The position numbers and the translations under genes are program-made. The notes under the pieces were generated by a model. It did no database searches and had not been told where the DNA came from. It was given only the letters and a program-made list of their open reading frames with translations. A DNA stretch of 13,513 nt from Pleurotus ostreatus/Saccharomyces cerevisiae fusant. Taxonomy: Eukaryota > Opisthokonta. Below, piece after piece: positions 8,410 through 13,513 of the stretch (position 1 is the stretch's first letter; every line of letters starts with the position of its first letter). The DNA is taken from positions 1-13,513 of the forward strand of contig JAMQCK010000959.1 of NCBI GenBank assembly GCA_024196135.1, in the 5' to 3' direction.

Positions 8410-9195
8410 TCATCCACCGCGGCCGTCCCCCGCCTCGGAATTGGCGCCAAACTGCTCGCAATATACCACAATGTCTATCCACGAGCTATGAACGCTGGGG
8501 GCTTTCTGCGTCCACCCCAACTCGCGGAAAGCTCTCGAGTCGCACTCCCCCACGTCGTCAAGAGCGTAGCACATGAGCTGGGCGCCAGCGATGGGTTCTA
8601 TATCATCATACCAAGCGTCCCACCTCTTCAGAACCCGACCCCGAAGCTGTGATGGGCGAGATCTGCGTTCTGACTTATCGTTTCTGAACGTCGAGCTGCT
8701 TTGCATGCAGAACTCGACCTCTTCCCATCCATTTCTTGCGCACCCACCCAAAAATACCTCCCGAACAAAATCGATGCGGATTTCGATTCTGAACAGGTTT
8801 TGTATATCGAACCCCGCCCTCCGCGACGTGGATAGAGTGCCATAGTGCAAACAAGGGTGATTTGAATATGTGGCGTCGCTTTTGTCCCGCCCACCGAGCC
8901 TCCGCCTGGGCACATACTGGGGAGGTGAGTACACGAAGATGACTTGGTACATATAATTATGCTGTCCAGGATGTTTGGGAAGCTCTCGACGTCCGTGCGC
9001 CGACATATTGACTACCCCCTCCTCGTCCCCTCTCACATCACCCCGCCCTGAATCCTCCACCAAATCTTGCCGAATTTTCCGAAGCAATCTTTTCGGCTTC
9101 CGAGACGCCGCGTATGCCGTCACGCCTTCCGAGGAACGTATCGGAAGCTCGTAATCCCACCCTCGTCCAAAACGAACCTCCTGGCTGCTGCGCAT
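8410..9195 (-). CDS. Hypothetical ORF, 261 codons, unknown product
   Basis: This is the longest non-repetitive ORF outside the two secure genes. With the local base composition I estimate a stop-free run this long arises by chance in this subregion only about once in 40-50 such sequences. The ATG at 9195 has no special context. The middle and C-terminal parts (from about residue 140) have mixed composition, e.g. DFVREVFLGGCARNGWEEVE and LKRWDAWYDDIEPIAGAQ, with unusually many Trp and Cys. The plus strand, in exactly opposed codon register, also reads plausibly (for example KLLAIYHNVYPRAMNAGGFL at 8449-8508) but is broken by stops. One of the two may be a shadow of the other. No domain is recognised. 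The ORF could be a real intron-poor gene, an exon, or an antisense artefact. Confidence 0.3.
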   Translation of the reverse strand: MRSSQEVRFGRGWDYELPIRSSEGVTAYAASRKPKRLLRKIRQDLVEDSGRGDVRGDEEGVVNMSAHGRRELPKHPGQHNYMYQVIFVYSPPQYVPRRRLGGRDKSDATYSNHPCLHYGTLSTSRRAGFDIQNLFRIEIRIDFVREVFLGGCARNGWEEVEFCMQSSSTFRNDKSERRSRPSQLRGRVLKRWDAWYDDIEPIAGAQLMCYALDDVGECDSRAFRELGWTQKAPSVHSSWIDIVVYCEQFGANSEAGDGRGG

Positions 9196-9361
9196 CCTCC
9201 GCGCCCTCGGGTGAGTTTCTGCTGTAACTCAATGTACGCCAAGCTCAATACTCGGTAGAAGGTGCGGAAGCCCGCGATGAGGCCCTGAGACATGCGCTAC
9301 CCTCGCAGGATCCCGGGCACGCCGTTCATCTCATTTACACACCGTTTCCTTTGCGCATTCT

Positions 9362-10248
9362 ATGCGAGAAAGCCTGGAATATACGTTTGGTGGCGCGGGG
9401 ATCTCGGAGGTAAAATTTGCTGGGTGCGTGAGCCCAGTCGGCGAGGATTTTGACGAGGTCGACGCGCGCCTGCGGCGCGCTGCCTTTTCCGTTCTCAAGG
9501 CCTTCCCAATTGGGAACGGCCCAGATCGAACAACCAACCTGGCGGTTCTGTGCGCCTGTCTCGCCGGAGTCGGCCTCTGAAAAATCTGGAAAATACTCGG
9601 TGCTGTTATGGAGGCTCTCTCCATGCGCTCTGCTCAAGTCTGCGCGATACAAGACGCTCAGAGAACAACTTCAACGCTCAACGGGTCGCGGGCAGGATTC
9701 CTCCGCGGGTCTTCCCGTCTTCGACCCAGAAATTCGCTCAACGTAAGTTAAGCCTCGCTTCACCGCACTCATCGGCTGAACACGCTTCCTAGCGCAGCGG
9801 TACTCATACAGCCTCACCGAGCCTTTCTCCCAATCTTCCGCTCTTCTCCTCCCAATCTTCGCCTCCATTCGCTGTCAGCTTCGAGCCGAACACGTGCCGC
9901 GCTAGTGTCTGTGGCGTCGCGGAAGCTGCGCTGCCGTCGCACTCGAGCGTAGTTGAAGACGGCATGTTGAAGATCATCCCCCGCGAGAATTGGTGCGGTA
10001 GGCAAGCTATCCGGCCTTCTATTCTCTTTGTACATATTCATATGTTGAAGGAGGACTGGTTGAAGTATTTTGACGAGCTGAGATTGGGCTGCGAGCAGCC
10101 GACGTGCGCGACTCGCGCTCGCTGCCTTTGCGGCGCTCAAAACCTGCCCGAAAAGGACATAGCGCCGAGATCACGAGGTTGCAAGCGCGATGGCGATGTT
10201 GAATTTTGGGCGCGGGAACGGGGTTCTTGGGTAGCACGCACTCGGTAA
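9362..10248 (+). pseudogene. Splice-linked plus-strand frame with one internal stop, unknown product
   Basis: A plus frame from ATG 9362 runs to 9742, interrupted once by TGA at 9578-9580. It is then joined by a canonical 50-nt intron (9743-9792: GTAAGT donor, GGCTGAAC branch, CCTAG acceptor) in phase 0 to a stop-free stretch 9793-10245 ending with TAA. The acceptor's own TAG is the stop that precedes the second stretch, so splicing is what opens it. Other plus introns upstream fit in frame: 8925-8969 (GTGAGT...CCAG) and 9211-9258 (GTGAGT...GGTAG). Peptide samples are DEVDARLRRAAFSVLKAFPI and AVMEALSMRSAQVCAIQDAQ. The last exon is rich in Cys and Trp (MLKEDWLKYFDELRLGCEQP), which raises the suspicion that the opposed minus ORFs (9814-10140, 9335-9652) are the better reading there. 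This may be a decayed gene or chance. Confidence 0.25.
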
Positions 10249-10600
10249 TACAAGCTATACCTGCTGCGTGCGAGCCGGAGACCTCGTGCTATACACACAG
10301 ACATTCTCAATACCTCCGTGTCCGCACTGACCCTCGACCGCGGAGCGGCCAGCGCCACATTTCGTGAGGATGTACTGACGGTAAGTTTTACATTCATCGG
10401 TAGTACGCTGACGGCGTGCGGTCCGTGCGCACATCGAGGGCGAGTGACGCATCGAGGGAGGGAAGGTTGCACGGAGGCGCCCCTCCTCGAAGCTTCCGCG
10501 CTCGACGTGGCTAACCGACTGCGGTCACGTACACGGCTAATCTACCGCGTCTGCTCGGGTCGGCCGCAGTGCGGAGCTGCTGCTCGGGTCGCAAGGTGGG
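10249..10600 (+). other. No convincing gene; isolated GTAAGT donor-like site
   Basis: A GTAAGT with a GCTGAC branch-like site lies at 10381-10411, and a plus stop-free frame of 97 codons (10318-10611) spans it. Removing the obvious intron does not preserve a frame, so no gene is called. The interval directly precedes the TATA box at 10607 and probably includes upstream promoter sequence of the next locus. Confidence 0.3.
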
Positions 10601-10606
10601 GTCGTG

Positions 10607-10700
10607 TATAAGAGCCAGGGGGAGGGGAAAGCGAAAACCAGGTTCCTACTCCTGCCCTCTCTTCCTACCCTTCCCTCCTATCCTCACCCTCTCTGTCATG
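10607..10700 (+). promoter_or_regulatory. TATA box and CT-rich start region of the 10.6-12.6 kb locus
   Basis: TATAAG at 10607-10612 (in GTGTATAAGAGCC) is followed 25-90 bp later by a pyrimidine-rich tract from about 10641. The first clear intron donor (GTATGT) is at 10750. Order and spacing match a typical basidiomycete core promoter. A short upstream ORF (ATG near 10699, 11 codons) would lie in the leader. Confidence 0.5.
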
Positions 10701-11004
10701 TCCTCGCCTTCACTTCTCCTTCGTCCTACTTAACGCTCTCTGAGTGATTGTATGTCTTTGTTCAGGGTACGCTTTCTCTTTACTCTCCCTGATTCCGATC
10801 GCTAACACGCTCTGCAGAGGTCCTGTCTTTTGTCTTGTTTGATAGTAGCCGTAAGTGCGCTCCATCATGCCTGCTGGTCCCTCTCACTGACGCGTCCCCT
10901 TCTAGTCTATCTACTCGATTTCTGTCTTCTATACCCCTCCACTAGGTTCGTCCTCTTTCGCTCTCCATCTACCCCTCACTAACCCTTTTCCCCAGTCTTT
11001 CTGA

Positions 11005-12617
11005 ATGCAATCTCGTCGTTATGCTATCTTGTGAGTAGCCGTTCTTTTTCCTTCGGGAATGATCACTGATCATTCGCAAGTTCAGTGGACTGCGGTTCGA
11101 GCTTGTGGACCGCGCTTCAAGTCCATTAGGTCGTGCTGGTGGCGCTCGCCCCACGGAATGCGCTAGGATAGGGCTCGGGATCACTATTGAGGTGCGTCGT
11201 CTTCACCTTTGATTGACTCGTTTACTGACTGCGCTTCTATCGGTTCACTAATTTAGTGACCGACCCATCACTGTTTTACTGACCGACCCATCACTACTTT
11301 AGTGACTGTCCCATCACTAATTTAGTGATCGCGGGTTCACTAGTTTGGTGACTCTTCCGGTTGACCACGCTTCATCGCTCGTCTGCACCCTAGCCACCCC
11401 GACCAGATGACGCTGCAGTCATATCCTTGTGAGTCCTTGCTTTCTACTATTTTTCCTTCCCTTTCAGGATTTTTCCTTCGCCTTCAGTGTTTTTCCTTAG
11501 CAATTTGTTCGCCCTCAGTGTACTCCAGTCGCCCCCAGTAGTTCTCCTCCCGCTTCCTGTATTCTTCCTTCGACTTCTGCGTCCTGCATTCGCCTTCCAC
11601 TCATGTTCGCCTATTTTCTACGCCTTGTCTTTGATTTTCTGATGTGTTGTGCTCGACTTCTCCACTTTCTATTCCCTGTTTGGCTACTCTACTCACCCTT
11701 CTCTATTCCTATTCGATCTACTTAGTTTCCCATTCGCCCTAATTCACTCCTACTCAACCTCCCTTATCTTACACTCACTCTTCGCGCTTTTACAGATTTT
11801 TCTCCACGCTCTTATGATTTTTGCTCTTCGTCCTTTTCAGTCCTTCATCACTGACACTCGTTTTAGTGACTGTCCTACGTTCTACTATTTTTCCTGCCCT
11901 TCCCTCCATGTCCCGTCGCACCCGAGCGAGAACCCGCTGCCGTTCGTCCTTTTCTTGATTTGTTGGGAGGCTTTGCTGATTTTTCCTATCGACTTTAGTG
12001 ATCTTTGGTTACTGATCTTCTACTTTAGTGATCCTTCGACATCGAGGTTACTGACATCTTACTGACTTTGCTAATCTCGTACTTTACTGATCTTGTACTT
12101 TACTGATCCTCTACTCTGCCGATCCTCTACTCTACTGGCCTTTGACTTCGAGATGGTCAGTGATCTGACCCGTCTACTGACTTCGCTTGCTGGTCTCGTT
12201 TAGTTCTTTGGATTATTGTCCGTGTCTACTGACTTGGTTTACTGACCTGCCCCGTTCCTTACGGTACTGTCCTATCCCATCCCTTACTTTACTGGCCCGC
12301 GTCGCCGATTCCGCTAACCCCTTCCCCTTCGTCGACACACTCGCTGACTCCCTCCCCCGACTTCGCTGGTCTGCCCGCCGACGTCGCCACTTCGCCGAAC
12401 TGCCCCGCCGACTCTCACACTAATCTCACTCACCTCGGTCAGTCACTAATCTCGCTCGCCCGATTGAAGCAGGTCACTAATATTGCATTGCAGAGATATC
12501 TGCGTGACTACTTTACTCGACGACTTACGCTACCCACCCGACTCTGACGACGACCTGCCCACCTCACCCGACTTCGACCTGCCCACCATAGCCGACTTCG
12601 GCGACGACCCACCCTAG
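11005..12617 (+). CDS. Spliced small gene, 96 residues, unknown product
   Basis: Coding exons are inferred as 11005-11030, 11086-11191, 11394-11428 and 12494-12617: 291 nt, 96 residues plus TAG. Three leader introns precede them: 10750-10817 (68 nt, GTATGT, branch CGCTAAC, CAG), 10851-10905 (55 nt, GTAAGT, branch CACTGAC, TAG) and 10946-10995 (50 nt, GTTCGT, branch CACTAAC, CAG). Inside the coding part the introns are 11031-11085 (55 nt, GTGAGT...TTCAG), 11192-11393 (202 nt, GTGCGT...CCTAG) and 11429-12493 (1,065 nt, GTGAGT...TTGCAG). The protein starts MQSRRYAIFGLRFELVDRAS, is basic and Gly/Ala-rich in the first half, and ends in an acidic Asp/Pro tail (YPPDSDDDLPTSPDFDLP). That tail is encoded by the start of a GAC/TTC minisatellite. 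No domain is recognised. The leader introns are strong; the coding assignment is inference. The long last intron is unusual for this kind of genome, and internal exons there cannot be excluded. A non-coding transcript is the main alternative. Confidence 0.42.
11245..11359 (+). repeat. 23-bp tandem array of 15-bp palindromes (five units)
   Basis: Units start at 11245, 11268, 11291, 11314 and 11337, an exact 23-bp period. Each begins with a palindrome or near-palindrome of the form TCACTAATTTAGTGA (perfect in units 1 and 4; TCACTGTTTTACTGA, TCACTACTTTAGTGA and TCACTAGTTTGGTGA in the others), followed by an 8-bp linker, CCGACCCA in units 1 and 2. The array lies inside the inferred 202-nt intron. 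Each unit carries a branch-point-like CACTAAT or TACTGAC and in three units a TTTAG acceptor-like end. Confidence 0.9.
11429..12493 (+). repeat. Pyrimidine-rich degenerate repeat region (inferred intron)
   Basis: About 1 kb is strongly biased to C and T on plus. The first part (11440-11600) is built from variants of TTTTTCCTTCGCCTTCAGTG about 20 bp long. The part from about 11860 to 12300 repeats TTTACTGATC/TTTAGTGATC/CTACTGACTT motifs dozens of times, a degenerate relative of the 23-bp array. Toward 12300-12430 the units grade into GC-rich CCGACTTCGC-type sequence. Many units look like 3' splice sites (CTNA motif plus CAG or TAG). Frames here (such as 138 codons at 11649-12065) encode low-complexity Ser/Leu/Phe sequence and are not credible genes. 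Confidence 0.7.
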
Positions 12618-12765
12618 CGACTTCGACGACGGCCCACCCCACCTTTCGCCGAGGAAAGCCCCCTCCCCGACTTCGACTTCGACGACGGCCCACCCTACCC
12701 CCTTCGATGGCCTGTCCTCCCCCTTCGACGACGACCTATCCTCCCCGACGACCTGCCCTCCCCCC
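12530..12765 (+). repeat. GAC/TTC minisatellite (CGACTTCGACGACGGCCCACC type)
   Basis: Imperfect units of about 20-27 bp with core CGACTTC(GACGAC)GGCCCACC occur from about 12537 to 12765. Examples are ACTTCGACGACGGCCCACCC near 12620 and TTCGACGACGGCCCACCCTA near 12680. The first part supplies the acidic C-terminus of the inferred 96-residue protein. After its TAG at 12615-12617 the same frame would continue open to a TGA near 12777, so the stop is a single-codon interruption within the array. Confidence 0.7.
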
Positions 12766-12805
12766 TTCAGACGCATTGACCCCCACCCCCTCAGCCATCT
12801 CAGCT

Positions 12806-13513
12806 GCGATCGAAAGGGGGGAGGTGCGAGGCAACGAGGGGGAGGGGTGAGCGAGAAGGGAGGGGTGGGCGAGAAGTGGCGAGAGGTGAAAAGGGGAGGG
12901 ATAAGCGAGAAGGGGGAGGAGCGATGTGAGAGGGGGGTAGGAGCGATGCGAGAAGGGGGTAGGGGAGGGTAGAGGAGGATGTATAGGGGGGGAAGGGGGA
13001 GGCCGAGCGAGAGAGGGAACGAGATAATAGGGAGGGGGGAGGGGGAATGGGGGGGGATGAGGGAGAGGATATACGAAAGGGGGGGAGAAGCGAGAGAGGG
13101 AGGGGGAAGGGGGGAGTGATACAACGGGAAGGGCGAGCAACGATGGGGCAAGGGGGCCGGGGGTGAGTGTCAACGCGGGAGGGGGAAGGCGGTTAGGTAT
13201 CGCAGTTGCTTATCTAGTACGCCTCCTCCGCGTCGCGCGTCGCTGCGGCCACTACTGCAGCTTCGCAGAGGGGTGGGGAACTGGACAGGGAGACTGGGGG
13301 TGAGGGGAATGCAAAAGGAGGGGAAGGGGGTGGTCGTACGAAAGGAGGGCAGGGTGAGGGGTAGGGTAAGACGAAGTGAGGGGTAGGATAGAGGGGTGGG
13401 GTAAGATGAAGGGGACGAAGGGGTGGGGCGAAATCGCGCTGTGGGGGGCGTGGAGGCGCGAAGAGGGAGGGGGGAGGGGGTACAAAGAGGAGGGTCGGCG
13501 CGGGAGGCGGTAC
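12806..13513 (+). repeat. Second purine-rich degenerate minisatellite tract
   Basis: From about 12806 to the window end, G/A-rich sequence dominates on plus, interrupted by a more mixed segment at about 13190-13265. Units such as AGGAGCGATGTGAGAGGGGG and AGGAGCGATGCGAGAAGGGG repeat near 12916-12960, and GGGATAAGCGAGAAGGGGGA-type units near 12897. The vocabulary (GATGTGAGAGGGGG, GGGATARGCGAG, long G-runs) resembles the tract at 4640-5560, in the same orientation. ORFs inside are proline/serine low-complexity shadows on minus. G-quadruplex potential on plus is high. Confidence 0.75.

Noticed and set aside
11090..11110. GGTTCGAGC, tRNA B-box-like, on plus
   Set aside because: No matching A-box or acceptor stem upstream; it reads better as part of a spliced coding exon.
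11245..11359. CRISPR-like array (23-bp period)
   Set aside because: Units are contiguous with no unique spacers, the units themselves have diverged, and the host is a eukaryote.
11649..12065. 138-codon plus ORF rich in Leu, Phe and Ser
   Set aside because: By-product of the pyrimidine-rich repeat; no splice-supported link to the neighbouring exons.
4550..12493. Shared 11-mer TTGCATTGCAG at 4550-4560 and 12483-12493 before possible exons
   Set aside because: An 11-base match is expected several times by chance in a window this long; no flanking similarity extends it.
12564..13173. 195- and 145-codon minus ORFs
   Set aside because: Proline/serine/leucine low-complexity readings of the second purine-rich tract.

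Overview
The window reads as nuclear DNA of a filamentous basidiomycete, most likely an agaricomycete. The two secure genes each carry a 52-nt phase-1 intron with a GTGCGT donor, and intron-like segments of 45-70 nt with CTNA-type branch sites recur elsewhere. GC content is fairly high, and one gene is an unmistakable cytoplasmic dynein heavy chain. No bacterial, plasmid or phage signature is visible.

Layout. (1) 1-3540 is the ordinary genic part, with two genes on the minus strand. One is the 5' end of a dynein heavy chain gene that runs out of the window at base 1. The other is a complete two-exon gene for a 542-residue, proline-rich, probably disordered protein that I do not recognise. A repeat of about 135 bp, roughly 86% identical between copies, lies upstream of each of these genes, so the second gene sits between two direct copies. 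(2) 3541-4640 is intergenic and holds a plus-strand TATA/CT-rich promoter-like segment with no convincing gene behind it. (3) 4640-5560 is a purine-rich (G/A on plus) minisatellite tract. (4) 5529-6900 is a minus-strand locus with a TATA box, five well-formed introns and tandemly duplicated exons. Its reading frame is broken, so it is probably a pseudogene or non-coding. (5) 6900-10600 has weak, conflicting coding evidence on both strands: a 261-codon minus ORF, and a splice-linked but stop-interrupted plus frame. (6) 10607-12617 is a plus-strand locus with a TATA box, a CT-rich start region and several small introns. A 96-residue ORF appears only after splicing. Two of its introns are made of repeats, including a 23-bp tandem array of 15-bp palindromes. 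(7) 12500-12770 is a pyrimidine-rich GAC/TTC-type minisatellite. It switches abruptly to a second purine-rich tract from about 12806 to the window end, similar in sequence style to the first.

Only the dynein and the 542-residue gene are secure. Beyond 4 kb many 60-130-codon ORFs exist in all frames at about the density expected by chance, so ORF presence alone was not used as evidence there. I see no clear operon-like or defence-like multi-gene system. The most unusual features are the repeat-built introns of the 10.6-12.6 kb locus, the exon-duplication locus and the duplicated promoter-proximal repeat.
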